A stretch of 64,000 bases of DNA from Ideonella sp. (lineage in GTDB: Bacteria; Pseudomonadota; Gammaproteobacteria; Burkholderiales; Burkholderiaceae_C). The translations under genes and the position numbers were made by a program. The stretch's first letter is position 1. The number at the start of each line of letters is the position of its first letter. The notes beneath the pieces are model-generated. The model ran no database searches and was not told the DNA's origin. It saw only the letters and a program-made list of their open reading frames with translations. Shown here in pieces: positions 10,417-18,825 of the stretch. The stretch is taken from NCBI GenBank assembly GCA_016721465.1, contig JADKIA010000004.1, positions 824,508 to 888,507 on the forward strand. The letters are read 5' to 3'.

Positions 10417-10485
10417 CCATGCGTTGAGCCCCGCGCCGGTCTGCAATACATTCGGAGCCATCCACAGCTCCAACGACCCGCCCCC

Positions 10486-11121
10486 ATGACCCCGCGCACC
10501 GCCCTGCACACCACCTTCGCACTGGCCCTCGGCCTGATTGGCCTGGTTGCGCCGGCCATCGCGCAGTACAAGATCGTGGGGCCGGACGGCCATGTCACCT
10601 ACACCGACCGACCGCCCGCGGCCGCGCCCAGCACGCAGGTCATACCGCTGCGCCGCGATGGCGCTGCGGCCGCCTCGAATGCACCACTGCCGCTGGAGCT
10701 GCGCCAGGCGACCAACCGCTTTCCAGTGACGCTGTACAGCGCCGCCGACTGCGCCCCCTGCGACAGCGGCCGGCGCCTGCTGCAGACACGCGGCATTCCC
10801 TACACCGAGCGCCTGATCAACGACGACGCCGATGCCGAAGCATTGCTGCGTCTCAGCGATGCGCGCACCGTGCCCGTGCTCACCGTGGGCAAACAGGTGC
10901 TCCGGGGTTTCTCGGAAGCCGACTGGCAATCCACGCTGGATCTGGCCAGCTATCCGCGCGAATCGCGCCTGCCGCGCAACTACGTGCAGGCGCCAGCCGC
11001 AGCACTCACACCCAAGGTTGCCGTGGCACCGAGGCCCGCGACGGTCGAGCCCACGTCGCCCGCAGCGACGGAACCCGCGCCGGCTCAGGCCGAGACGCCA
11101 GGCCCGTCCATCCGCTTCTGA
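10486..11121 (+). CDS. Exported glutaredoxin-like protein with DUF4124-type N-terminal domain
   Basis: This 211-residue protein has a signal peptide (hydrophobic core ALALGLIGLVAPAIA, probable cleavage after AIA). A DUF4124-like segment, YKIVGPDGHVTYTDRPP, follows. Next is a thioredoxin-fold domain from about residue 80 with a CAPC redox motif and a cis-proline segment (TVPVLTVG). The C-terminal tail is rich in Pro, Ala and Thr. It is probably a periplasmic thiol-disulfide protein with an unknown target. Confidence 0.8.
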   Translation: MTPRTALHTTFALALGLIGLVAPAIAQYKIVGPDGHVTYTDRPPAAAPSTQVIPLRRDGAAAASNAPLPLELRQATNRFPVTLYSAADCAPCDSGRRLLQTRGIPYTERLINDDADAEALLRLSDARTVPVLTVGKQVLRGFSEADWQSTLDLASYPRESRLPRNYVQAPAAALTPKVAVAPRPATVEPTSPAATEPAPAQAETPGPSIRF

Positions 11122-11165
11122 GCGCCCCAAGGACGCCGCCATGCGGCGCCCGTCCCCCATGGGGC

Positions 11166-12410
11166 TCAACCCGGGTCGACGGGCCGGTCGCGTTGGTCGA
11201 ACGCCTGACGCAGACCACGGGCCACCCAGCTGCCCGAGCCCACGGCAGCCCCCATGATCCAGAACATCACGCCCGGCCCCAAGGCCGTGCCCGCCAGGCC
11301 GAAGGCCAGGGGCATCACACTGCTGGAGGCATTGATGGCCATCGACCGAAAGGCCAGCGCCTCGCCGTGCCTGCTGGCCGGCGTCAGGTGGTGCAGCGTG
11401 GACATGATCATCGGTTGCACCGAGCCCAGCGTCAGCCCCAGCAGCGTGGCGCACAGGGCCATGTGCCAGGGCGTGGTGGCAAACGGATAGGCCGAGAAGA
11501 CCACGCCCGTGAGCAGCATGGCCGAGCGCAGCACCACCACCTCGTTGAGCCGGTGCGCCAGCAAGGGGATGATGAAGCGCACCACGGTGACGGCCATCGT
11601 GAAGGTGCCCAGCACCAGGCCAATGGTGGAGGCGTTGTAGCTGCGCGCGTGACCCAGCACGGGCACCGCGAAGCTGTGCACGTCCCAGCTGGCGGAAAAC
11701 AGCCAATTCACGATCAGCAGGCGCTTCAGGCCAGGCACCCGCAACAGATCCCACATGCTGCCGCCTTCGTCGCCCCGCGTGGCCCGCGAGCGGCCTGACT
11801 CGGACGGCACACCGCGTGCAAACCACAGCGCCATGAAGGGCAGCACCATCATCACCGCATAGGCGCTGGCAAACCCGCCCCAGTCGATCATGAACCCTGC
11901 GACCACCGGGCCGACCACGTTGGCCAGCGAAGGCGCCATGCCCAGCCAGCTGAACACCTTGAGCCGTTCGGTGGAATCGGTGACCAATTGCCCGGCCGTG
12001 CGCTGGATCGCGATCAGCGCCAGGTTGGTGCCCACGCCGCTGGCAGCAGCCCCCACGCACAGCAGGCCGAAACGCCACCAACTCGGCAACCAGCACGCCA
12101 CCACCGCCAGCCCGGTGCCCAACACGGTCAAGGCCACGGCCACGCGCACGGGACGGTGGTAGCCATGCCGATCGGCCATGCGCCCAGCGCCCATGGCGGT
12201 CAACACCGGCAGCGCCGCGAACAAGGCCAGCAGCAGGCCGACGGCCCAGGCGTGGTAGCCGGCTTCCAGGGCCTGCAAGGGTGCGGCCATCCGCTGGCCG
12301 GCCATCGCGGCGTGCACCGAGATCTGGCCAAGAATCAGCGACAGCAACACCTGCCGCGGCAGGGGGGGCGATGCAGTGGTTGGCTTGCCCTGCGCGTGCG
12401 GATCGCTCAA
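11166..12410 (-). CDS. Major facilitator superfamily transporter
   Basis: This is a 414-residue inner-membrane carrier with about twelve hydrophobic segments. The MFS loop signature between helices 2 and 3 reads GRMADRHGYHRPVRV. Substrate is unknown; multidrug-type exporters share this layout. It ends convergently with the glutaredoxin-like gene and starts 4 bases beyond the rmuC stop, on the same strand, so it may be the distal gene of an rmuC transcript. Confidence 0.82.
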   Translation of the reverse strand: MSDPHAQGKPTTASPPLPRQVLLSLILGQISVHAAMAGQRMAAPLQALEAGYHAWAVGLLLALFAALPVLTAMGAGRMADRHGYHRPVRVAVALTVLGTGLAVVACWLPSWWRFGLLCVGAAASGVGTNLALIAIQRTAGQLVTDSTERLKVFSWLGMAPSLANVVGPVVAGFMIDWGGFASAYAVMMVLPFMALWFARGVPSESGRSRATRGDEGGSMWDLLRVPGLKRLLIVNWLFSASWDVHSFAVPVLGHARSYNASTIGLVLGTFTMAVTVVRFIIPLLAHRLNEVVVLRSAMLLTGVVFSAYPFATTPWHMALCATLLGLTLGSVQPMIMSTLHHLTPASRHGEALAFRSMAINASSSVMPLAFGLAGTALGPGVMFWIMGAAVGSGSWVARGLRQAFDQRDRPVDPG

Positions 12411-12414
12411 ACGC

Positions 12415-13854
12415 TCAACCCCCGGGCTCGCTGTCTTCGCCCAGCCCCGGCAGCAAGGCCTGCGCCTGGTGCTCGGGCAGCGCCTCCACCGTGCGCAGCT
12501 GCCGCGTCATCGCGCGCGTTCGCACCTCGGCCTTGTCGATGGTGTCGGTGGCCTCCTCCAGCTTCTTCTTGGTCTTGGCCAGCACGTCGCCGAACTTGCC
12601 GAACTCGGTCTTCACCGCGCCCAGCACCTGCCAGACCTCGGCACTGCGCTTTTCCAGCGCCAGGGTGCGAAAGCCCATCTGCAGGCTGGACAAGGTGGCC
12701 AGCAACGTGGTCGGCCCCACCAGCGTGATGCGGAAGTCGCGCTGCAGGGATTCCACCAGCCCCGGCCGGCGCAGGGCCTCGGCGTACAGGCCTTCGGTGG
12801 GCACGAACAGCAGGCCGAAATCCGTGGTGTGCGGCGCCGCGATGTACTTGTCGCGAATGGTCCTGGCCTCCAGCTTCAGGCGCGCCTCGATGGCTTTGGC
12901 GGCGGCCTCGGCACCCACCGGGTCGGCCCGCTCCTGCGCATCGAGCAGGCGCTCGTAGTCCTCGCGCGGGAACTTGGCGTCGATGGGCAGCCACAACGGC
13001 AGACCGTCGTCTCGCCGGCCAGGCAGGCGGATCGCGAATTCCACGCGCGCGCCACTGCCGGGCACGGTCTCCACGTTGGCGGCGTACTGCTCTGGCGTGA
13101 ACACCTGTTCCAGCAGCCCGGCGAGTTGAACCTCGCCATAGATGCCACGGGTCTTCACGTTGGTGAGCACGCGATTGAGCGAGCCCACGTCGCGCGCCAG
13201 GTTCTTCATTTCGCCCAGGCCCTGATGCACCTGCTCCAGGCGCTCGGCCACGTGCTTGAAGCTCTCACCCAGGCGCTGCTCCAGCGTGGCGTGCAACTTC
13301 TCGTCGACGGTGGCGCGCATCTGCTCGAGCTTCTTCTCATTGCCCTCCTGCAGGGCCACCAGGCGTCCCTCGACGGCGGCGCGAACCTCGGTGAGCCGCC
13401 GCTCGTTCGCCTCGGACAAGGCACGCAACTGCTCGGCCAGGTTGGCGCCAAAGCGCTGCAGGGTCTCGGCCGCGCTGTCGGCCTGGCGCTTGAGCGCAGC
13501 GTCCATGGCCTCGCGCCCGGCCTGGGACTGGCTGCCCAATTGCGCCGTGGCCGATTGAAGTGCCTGCGCCACCGCCTGCTGCATCGCGGCGAGCTGGGTG
13601 CGGAACGAATCGATCTGCTCGTTTTGCGTGCGCGCGACGTCGCCGCTTTGCGTCAGCATGGTCTGCTGGAACAGCGACAGGGAGCCCGCCAGCTCCTGGC
13701 GCGTCGAGCGCGCGCTGTCCTGCAGCTCGCCGCGCAGCTCGCGCTGCGACTGCTCGTCGCGTTGCCGCCGTGCCTTGTCGCCAGGCCGCAAAAACAGCAA
13801 CACCAGCAACACCAGATTGAGCACCAGCAGCGCCGGCACGAGCCATTCGGTCAT
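12415..13854 (-). CDS. rmuC: RmuC family DNA recombination protein
   Basis: This 479-residue protein has one N-terminal membrane helix (LVPALLVLNLVLLVLLFL), then a long coiled-coil section (about 40-200). The conserved RmuC nuclease-like domain follows (about 215-430), with VKTRGIYGEVQLAGLLEQVF and LPIDAKFPREDYERLLDA; the D and K of DAKFP match the PD-(D/E)xK-type core. RmuC limits DNA inversions between short inverted repeats in E. coli. The coordinates are intact from start to stop. Confidence 0.92.
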   Translation of the reverse strand: MTEWLVPALLVLNLVLLVLLFLRPGDKARRQRDEQSQRELRGELQDSARSTRQELAGSLSLFQQTMLTQSGDVARTQNEQIDSFRTQLAAMQQAVAQALQSATAQLGSQSQAGREAMDAALKRQADSAAETLQRFGANLAEQLRALSEANERRLTEVRAAVEGRLVALQEGNEKKLEQMRATVDEKLHATLEQRLGESFKHVAERLEQVHQGLGEMKNLARDVGSLNRVLTNVKTRGIYGEVQLAGLLEQVFTPEQYAANVETVPGSGARVEFAIRLPGRRDDGLPLWLPIDAKFPREDYERLLDAQERADPVGAEAAAKAIEARLKLEARTIRDKYIAAPHTTDFGLLFVPTEGLYAEALRRPGLVESLQRDFRITLVGPTTLLATLSSLQMGFRTLALEKRSAEVWQVLGAVKTEFGKFGDVLAKTKKKLEEATDTIDKAEVRTRAMTRQLRTVEALPEHQAQALLPGLGEDSEPGG

Positions 13855-13888
13855 GGACGCATTCTGTCAGTGCGTGCGGTGCCTCGCC

Positions 13889-14893
13889 TCATGGCTGCGC
13901 CGCCAGCACCTGGGGGTTCAGCGCCGTGGGGGGCCGGCCCGCCTGGGGACCGCAGCCGAGCGCCGCAATCAAGTTGTCCGCGGCCAGGTTGGCCATGGCA
14001 AGGCGCGTGGCAATGCTGGCACTGGCGATGTGCGGCGTGAGCACCACGTTGGGCAGGGTGAGCAGGTCGGGATGCACGCTGGGTTCGCCCTCGAACACAT
14101 CCAGCCCTGCTGCAGCGATGCGCCGATCGCGCAGCGCCTGCGCCAAGGCGGCATCGTCCACCACGCCGCCGCGGGCGATGTTGGTGAGCGTGGCGCCAGG
14201 CTTCATCTGCGCCAACTCGGCCGCGCCGATCAGGTGATGGGATTGTGGGCTGTACGGCACCACGATCACCAGGTGGTCGGCCTCGCGCAGCAGCTCGGCC
14301 TTGCCGACCCAACGCGCCCCGAGTTGCTGCTCGATGGCCGGGTCCAGGCGCGAGCGGTTGTGGTAGATCACCGGCATGCCAAAACCCAGGGCGCCGCGCC
14401 GTGCGATCGCCTGGCCGATGCGGCCCATGCCCAGCACGCCCAACCTGGTGCCATGCACCTCGGCGCCGGCCAGCATGTCGAAGGACCATTTGGTCCACTG
14501 GCCCGCGCGCAGGAAATGCTCGCCCTCGGTGATGCGCCGCGCGGCGGCCATCATCAGTGCGAAGCCGAAGTCGGCCGTGGTCTCGGTGAGCACGTCCGGC
14601 GTGTTGCTCACGAGCACGCCGCGCGCGGTGCAGGCGTCGAGGTCGATGTTGTTGTAGCCCACGGCCATGTTGCACACGGCGCGAAGCTGCGGGTGGGCGT
14701 CGAGCAACTCGGCATCGATGCGCTCGCTGCCGGTGGTGAACACGCCCGCCTTGCCCAGCAGCCGCGCAGACAACTCGGCGGCGGGCCAGACGCTGTCGTC
14801 GGCATTGGCCTCGACGTCGAAGTGCTGCACCAGTCGCTCCAGCACCTCTGGGAAGACGCCACGCGCCACCAGCACAGCGGCCCGGCGGCTCAT
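13889..14893 (-). CDS. D-isomer-specific 2-hydroxyacid dehydrogenase (glyoxylate/hydroxypyruvate reductase type)
   Basis: This is a 334-residue NAD(P)-dependent dehydrogenase. The nucleotide-binding motif is GVLGMGRIGQAIARR. The conserved segment around NIARGGVVDDAAL and the catalytic histidine in LTPHIASAS are present. The start at 14893 (MSRRAAVLVARGVFPEVL) follows GGAGG with 7-base spacing; an upstream ATG (14911) is less likely. It probably reduces glyoxylate or hydroxypyruvate, but the substrate is not fixed by sequence. Confidence 0.88.
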   Translation of the reverse strand: MSRRAAVLVARGVFPEVLERLVQHFDVEANADDSVWPAAELSARLLGKAGVFTTGSERIDAELLDAHPQLRAVCNMAVGYNNIDLDACTARGVLVSNTPDVLTETTADFGFALMMAAARRITEGEHFLRAGQWTKWSFDMLAGAEVHGTRLGVLGMGRIGQAIARRGALGFGMPVIYHNRSRLDPAIEQQLGARWVGKAELLREADHLVIVVPYSPQSHHLIGAAELAQMKPGATLTNIARGGVVDDAALAQALRDRRIAAAGLDVFEGEPSVHPDLLTLPNVVLTPHIASASIATRLAMANLAADNLIAALGCGPQAGRPPTALNPQVLAAQP

Positions 14894-14948
14894 CAGGCAA
14901 CCTCCGTGCATCGCACTGCGGTATTCGCCTTGGGGACGGCCCGGCGGC

Positions 14949-16328
14949 TCATGGCCGGACTCCCGAGGCGGCCGCCACTGGCACGGTGGCGGTCGCAGCA
15001 GCGCCCATGCTCTGCTTGATCGGCGTCGGATGCCAGCCGACCACAGCCACCATCACCAGGTAGCCCGCCACGTAACCGAGTGCCACGTGCCAGCCGCCCT
15101 TGATCCAGGCCAGCGCCGATCTGGCCTCGGGAAACATGTTGGACAAGGCCACGCCCGCCGATGAGCCAAACCAGACCATCGACCCGCCAAAGCCGACGCC
15201 AAACGCGAGGAAGCCCCAGTCGTAGCCATCCTGCCGAATGGCCAGCGCGGTGAGCGGGATGTTGTCGAACACCGCCGACAGGAAGCCCAGCCCCATCGTG
15301 CTGCCCCAGCTGGGCGAGGGCAGGTGGTCCACGGGCATCAGCGACGCGCACCACACCAGGCTGAGCAGGAACACACTGCCCTTGAAGGCGCCGGGCAGCA
15401 GGCTCCAGGTGGGCGCGCGAAAGGGTGCCGTCACCAGCAGCGCGACCATGACGGCGCTGCCGATCACCGGGAACCGATCGAGCACGGACACATCGTGCAG
15501 GTTGAACCAGACGTTGGCGCAAATGGCCGCGAGCAGGATCACCGCCACCACCGCCACGCGTCCATATTCCACCTTGGCGCCTGGTGTGTCGTCCTTCTGG
15601 ATCGGTTGGTAGGCGTGTTGCTGGCGGGATGCGATGACGCCGAAGATGCCGATGGCGACGATGCCGCCGACGTAGGCCTCCAGCACGGCCAGCGGGCTGG
15701 CGCCCGCAATCCAGATCATCGTGGTCGTGGTGTCGCCCACCACACTGCCTGCGCCGCCGGCATTCGATGCGGCCACGATGGCCGCCAGGTAGCCAATGTG
15801 CACTCGCCGCTGGAACAAGACCGAGGCCATCGTGCCGCCAATCATGGCCGCCGCAATGTTGTCGAGGAACGACGACATCACGAACACGCCCAGCAGCAGC
15901 ACGAAACCGCCCTTCCAATCGTCCGGCAGGTACTTAGGCAACACCTCGGGCAGTCGGCTTTTCTCGAAGTGATCCGCCAACAAGGCGAAGCCAAGCAGCA
16001 GGCCCAGCAAGTTGGCCAGCGTCACCCACTCGTGGCCGAAGTGCCCTGCCAGACCGGCCGCGCCAGCGCCTGCCTTGAAGCCCGTCACCAGCGCTTGATA
16101 GAGCGTGAGCACCACGGCACCCGTCACCGCCACCCTCAGCGTGTGGTGGTGAAACAGCGCCACGCCAAGAAGCACCAGCGCAAACAGGATGAAATCGAGC
16201 GGTACGCCGACCACCGACGGGCGCGCCACCGCCTGGCCCGCGGCCATTGCCCAACCCGGCAAGAATGACAGCACAACGGATGCACCCATGGCCGCACATC
16301 TCGCGGCCCGACCCAGCGTTTGCCTCAT
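14949..16328 (-). CDS. NhaD/ArsB-type ion transporter (putative Na+/H+ antiporter)
   Basis: This is a 459-residue membrane protein with a leader-like N-terminus (LSFLPGWAMAAG) and about a dozen membrane helices. Conserved family segments are VFVMSSFLDNIAAAMIGG and, in the second half, LGFLSAVFDNIPLTALAI. The paired DN residues in the two inverted halves are typical of the ion transporter superfamily and are likely to bind the ion. The best match by eye is NhaD-type sodium/proton antiporters. Confidence 0.83.
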   Translation of the reverse strand: MRQTLGRAARCAAMGASVVLSFLPGWAMAAGQAVARPSVVGVPLDFILFALVLLGVALFHHHTLRVAVTGAVVLTLYQALVTGFKAGAGAAGLAGHFGHEWVTLANLLGLLLGFALLADHFEKSRLPEVLPKYLPDDWKGGFVLLLGVFVMSSFLDNIAAAMIGGTMASVLFQRRVHIGYLAAIVAASNAGGAGSVVGDTTTTMIWIAGASPLAVLEAYVGGIVAIGIFGVIASRQQHAYQPIQKDDTPGAKVEYGRVAVVAVILLAAICANVWFNLHDVSVLDRFPVIGSAVMVALLVTAPFRAPTWSLLPGAFKGSVFLLSLVWCASLMPVDHLPSPSWGSTMGLGFLSAVFDNIPLTALAIRQDGYDWGFLAFGVGFGGSMVWFGSSAGVALSNMFPEARSALAWIKGGWHVALGYVAGYLVMVAVVGWHPTPIKQSMGAAATATVPVAAASGVRP

Positions 16329-16407
16329 GGTCTCCTCTTTTCGTTTTGGCTCGGCATCCCGCCGGAAGCCGTGCCGGCGATTCTAGGCAGCGGGCGGCGC
16401 CCGCTCG

Positions 16408-16857
16408 TCACGCCACGCGCAAGGGCTGCAGCGCAGACAGCAGGCTCGACGGCAAGGGCACCGGCCGGCGCGTGGCGCGGTCCACGTAGACGTGCACGAA
16501 ATGGCCGGCCGCCGCAGCAGTGGCCTGCCCCGCGGCGAACAGGCCCACTTCATAGCGTACGCTTGAGCTGCCCAGGTGCGCCACCCGCAGGCAGGCCTGT
16601 ACGTCCTGCGGAAAGGCCAGCGGCGCGAAGTAGTTGCAGTGGGTCTCGATCACCAGGCCGATCACCTCGCCGCCGTGGATGTCCAGCGCCCCCGCCTCGA
16701 TCAAGTAGCGATTGACCACGGTGTCGAAGAAGCTGTAGTACTGCACGTTGTTGATGTGGCCATAGAGGTCGTTGTCCATCCAGCGGGTGCTGATGACGCT
16801 CTGGTGGCGGTAGTCCTCGCGTCGGTCGGGCTGGGGGCGTTTGCTCATCCACGGCAT
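16408..16857 (-). CDS. Acyl-CoA thioesterase, 4-hydroxybenzoyl-CoA thioesterase fold
   Basis: This 149-residue single-hotdog-domain protein shows the catalytic segment RWMDNDLYGHINNVQYYSFF, the classical D-x-D-x-x-G-H-x-N pattern. It hydrolyses an acyl-CoA of unknown chain type. An internal ATG at 16848 (MSKRPQ) is a possible alternative start. The gene is followed by nhaD-like on the same strand after 79 bases. Confidence 0.88.
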   Translation of the reverse strand: MPWMSKRPQPDRREDYRHQSVISTRWMDNDLYGHINNVQYYSFFDTVVNRYLIEAGALDIHGGEVIGLVIETHCNYFAPLAFPQDVQACLRVAHLGSSSVRYEVGLFAAGQATAAAAGHFVHVYVDRATRRPVPLPSSLLSALQPLRVA

Positions 16858-16884
16858 TGTTCCAGCAGATGCCCAGGTCCGCTG

Positions 16885-17862
16885 TCACCCAGTGTTCGGC
16901 GCCTTCGGCCAATCACTCCAGGCTTCGGCCGCGAGCGCCACGGTGCGCTCGTGAACGGCCACCGTGGTCTCGGTGTTGTGGCCATAGCCGCCCGCCATGC
17001 TCAATGCCACCGGTACGCGCCACCCCCGCAAGGCTCGAAGCACTCGGCGATCGCGTTCTGCCAGGCCTTCGGTGCTGAGCTTCAGCCGGCCCAGGCGGTC
17101 GTCCTGGTGCGGGTCGGCCCCGGCCAGGTAGAACGCCAGTCCTGGTGGCTCAGCGAGCTGTTGTCGACGCCAGGCCTCGGCCAAGGCGACGTCCAGCGCG
17201 GCGAGGTAAGGCGCATCGGTGCAACCGTCGGGCAGGTCCACGTCCAGGTCGCTCGCCTCCTTGCGAAAAGGGAAGTTGCGCGCGCCGTGCATCGACAGCG
17301 TGAACACCGTTGGGTCATCGCGAAAGATCGCTGCGGTGCCGTTGCCTTGGTGCACATCGAGATCAATCACCCAAACCCGCAGCAGACGGCGCTGGAGGCG
17401 GTGCACCTCCGCCTGCATGAGCCGCGCCGCAACGGCGACGTCGTTGAACACGCAGAAACCCGAACCCTTGTGCGCGTGGGCGTGGTGCGTGCCGCCGCCC
17501 AGCTGCAGTGCCACGCCATCCGCCAGCGCCGCGCGGGCCGCCGCAATGGTGGCGCCGACCGAGCGGCGCGAGCGCTCCACCATGCGCTCGGACCAGGGGA
17601 ACCCGATCTCGCGCTGGGCGGCGACCGACAGCGTGCCTTCCACCACGGCAGTGATGTAGTCCGGGTCGTGGGCCAGCGCCAGCTCGCCGTCGGTCGCCGC
17701 CTCGGCTTCGAACAGTCGCAGCGGCACCGCTGCAGCGTCGACAACTGGTCCCTCGGCGGCCCTCGCCTGCACCCGCTCACGCAGCAACTGGTACTTGGAC
17801 ATTGGGAAGCGATGCCCCGCCGGCAAGGCCAAGGAAAAGCGGTCATTGCTGTACACGCGCAT
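16885..17862 (-). CDS. Histone deacetylase superfamily hydrolase
   Basis: This 325-residue zinc hydrolase of the HDAC/acetylpolyamine amidohydrolase class has GGGTHHAHAHKGSGFCVFND (the tandem histidines), the zinc ligands in VIDLDVHQGNGTA, and a later aspartate in AGADPHQDD. The start at 17862 (MRVYSNDRFSLALPAGHRFP) matches the usual N-terminus of the family; an ATG four codons upstream is possible. Bacterial members deacylate small acetylated molecules, and some act on proteins. It is transcribed away from the phasin gene, so the spacer with the dyad operators may also serve this gene. Confidence 0.88.
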   Translation of the reverse strand: MRVYSNDRFSLALPAGHRFPMSKYQLLRERVQARAAEGPVVDAAAVPLRLFEAEAATDGELALAHDPDYITAVVEGTLSVAAQREIGFPWSERMVERSRRSVGATIAAARAALADGVALQLGGGTHHAHAHKGSGFCVFNDVAVAARLMQAEVHRLQRRLLRVWVIDLDVHQGNGTAAIFRDDPTVFTLSMHGARNFPFRKEASDLDVDLPDGCTDAPYLAALDVALAEAWRRQQLAEPPGLAFYLAGADPHQDDRLGRLKLSTEGLAERDRRVLRALRGWRVPVALSMAGGYGHNTETTVAVHERTVALAAEAWSDWPKAPNTG

Positions 17863-17919
17863 GGTGCACGCCATTGTGACGAGCGCCGCCACGGCGTGGT
17901 TTCTGGGATTTGGCCCCTG

Positions 17920-17940
17920 TTTTGTTGCGGTGCAACAAAA
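17920..17940. promoter_or_regulatory. Distal dyad operator upstream of the phasin gene (probable PhaR site)
   Basis: Perfect 9-base inverted arms, TTTTGTTGC and GCAACAAAA, are separated by GGT. The TGC/GCA core matches what is known of PhaR repressor targets in front of phasin genes. It sits just upstream of the -35 element. Confidence 0.75.
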
Positions 17941-17945
17941 ATCGC

Positions 17946-17973
17946 TTGCAATGCGCCGCCGAGTGCCTATACT
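17946..17973 (+). promoter_or_regulatory. Sigma70-type promoter of the phasin gene
   Basis: A -35 element TTGCAA (17946-17951) and a -10 element TATACT (17968-17973) are spaced by 16 bases. Operators lie on both sides, one ending 5 bases before the -35 and one starting 7 bases after the -10. Confidence 0.7.
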
Positions 17974-17980
17974 TCGATCC

Positions 17981-17997
17981 ATGTTGCAGTGCAACAT
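17981..17997. promoter_or_regulatory. Proximal dyad operator of the phasin gene (probable PhaR site)
   Basis: Perfect 7-base arms, ATGTTGC and GCAACAT, are separated by AGT. They share the core TGTTGC-N3-GCAACA with the upstream dyad, 56-57 bases away centre to centre. The site overlaps the expected transcription start, a good position for repression. Confidence 0.75.
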
Positions 17998-18040
17998 AAC
18001 TGCAGACCCCGATTCAATCCACCCCTCAAGGAGTTACACC

Positions 18041-18601
18041 ATGTCCTATCTGACCCCCGAGCAATTCGCCGCTGCCAACAAGGCCAACCTCGAGACCCTG
18101 TTCGGTCTGACGAACAAGGCCTTTGAAGGCGTCGAAAAGCTGGTCGAACTGAACCTGCAAGTCGCCAAGGCCGCCCTGGGCGAAGCCGCCGACAACGCCA
18201 AGGCCATCATGGCCGTGAAGGACGCGCAAGAGCTGCTGGCACTGCAAGCCGCCATGCTGCAGCCGTCGGCCGAGAAGGCCGCTGCCTACAGCCGCCACCT
18301 GTATGACATCGCCGCCTCCACGAGCGCCGAAGTCACCAAGTCGGCCGAAGCTCAATTTGCCGACGTGCAGAAGAAGTTCATGGGCGCCATCGACGGCGCC
18401 GTGAAGAACGCTCCCGCCGGCAGCGAAAGCGCCGTGGCGCTGGTCAAGTCGGCGATCACCGCCGCCAACAACGCCTATGAAAGCGTGCACAAGGCCGCCA
18501 AGCAAGCCGCTGACATGGCCGAAGCCAACTTCACGGCCGTGACCGACACCGCCGTCAAGGCGACCAAGGCTTCTTCGAAGCCGGCCCGCCGCGCCGCCTG
18601 A
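18041..18601 (+). CDS. phaP: Phasin, polyhydroxyalkanoate granule-associated protein
   Basis: This 186-residue amphipathic, alanine-rich protein begins MSYLTPEQFAAANKANLETL, followed by long helices and a lysine-rich C-terminus, as in betaproteobacterial phasins. Phasins coat PHA storage granules and set their size and number. AAGGAG precedes the ATG at 18041. Two TGTTGC/GCAACA dyads flank its promoter and a strong terminator follows, so it is a single-gene unit probably repressed by PhaR when granules are absent. phaR itself is not in the window. Confidence 0.92.
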   Translation: MSYLTPEQFAAANKANLETLFGLTNKAFEGVEKLVELNLQVAKAALGEAADNAKAIMAVKDAQELLALQAAMLQPSAEKAAAYSRHLYDIAASTSAEVTKSAEAQFADVQKKFMGAIDGAVKNAPAGSESAVALVKSAITAANNAYESVHKAAKQAADMAEANFTAVTDTAVKATKASSKPARRAA

Positions 18602-18715
18602 TCCGCATCAGGACCGACACTGCGCCGCCCGGCGCCCGCACCGCAAGGTGCGTCGAGCCGGGCCCACAAGTTGTCTCCTCGGTACCCCGCGAATCTAGGT
18701 TCCAGGTACCCTTCA

Positions 18716-18743
18716 GCCCAGTGGCTTGCCACTGGGCTTTTTT
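18716..18743 (+). terminator. Intrinsic terminator of phaP
   Basis: A perfect 9-base stem (GCCCAGTGG with CCACTGGGC) with loop CTTG is followed by six T residues. It lies 114 bases after the phasin stop. Confidence 0.9.
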
Positions 18744-18825
18744 CTTGCCTTGCCGCCTGGACGCCGAAGGTCTCACGATCACTCGGTAAGACCGCGCGTC
18801 CGGCGCAGCAGACTGATCAACCGCA

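Noticed and set aside
9133..12096. Long leftward open frame of 987 codons opposite prlC and through the MFS gene
   Set aside because: It lies antisense to prlC and overlaps the MFS gene in another frame. It is low-complexity in His, Gly and Arg, as expected of a GC-rich shadow frame.
14878..14952. Short direct repeat GGCCCGGCGGCTCAT near the dehydrogenase start and the antiporter end
   Set aside because: 15 bases, two copies, no mobile gene or target duplication. The first copy codes for the dehydrogenase N-terminus and has a full ribosome site.
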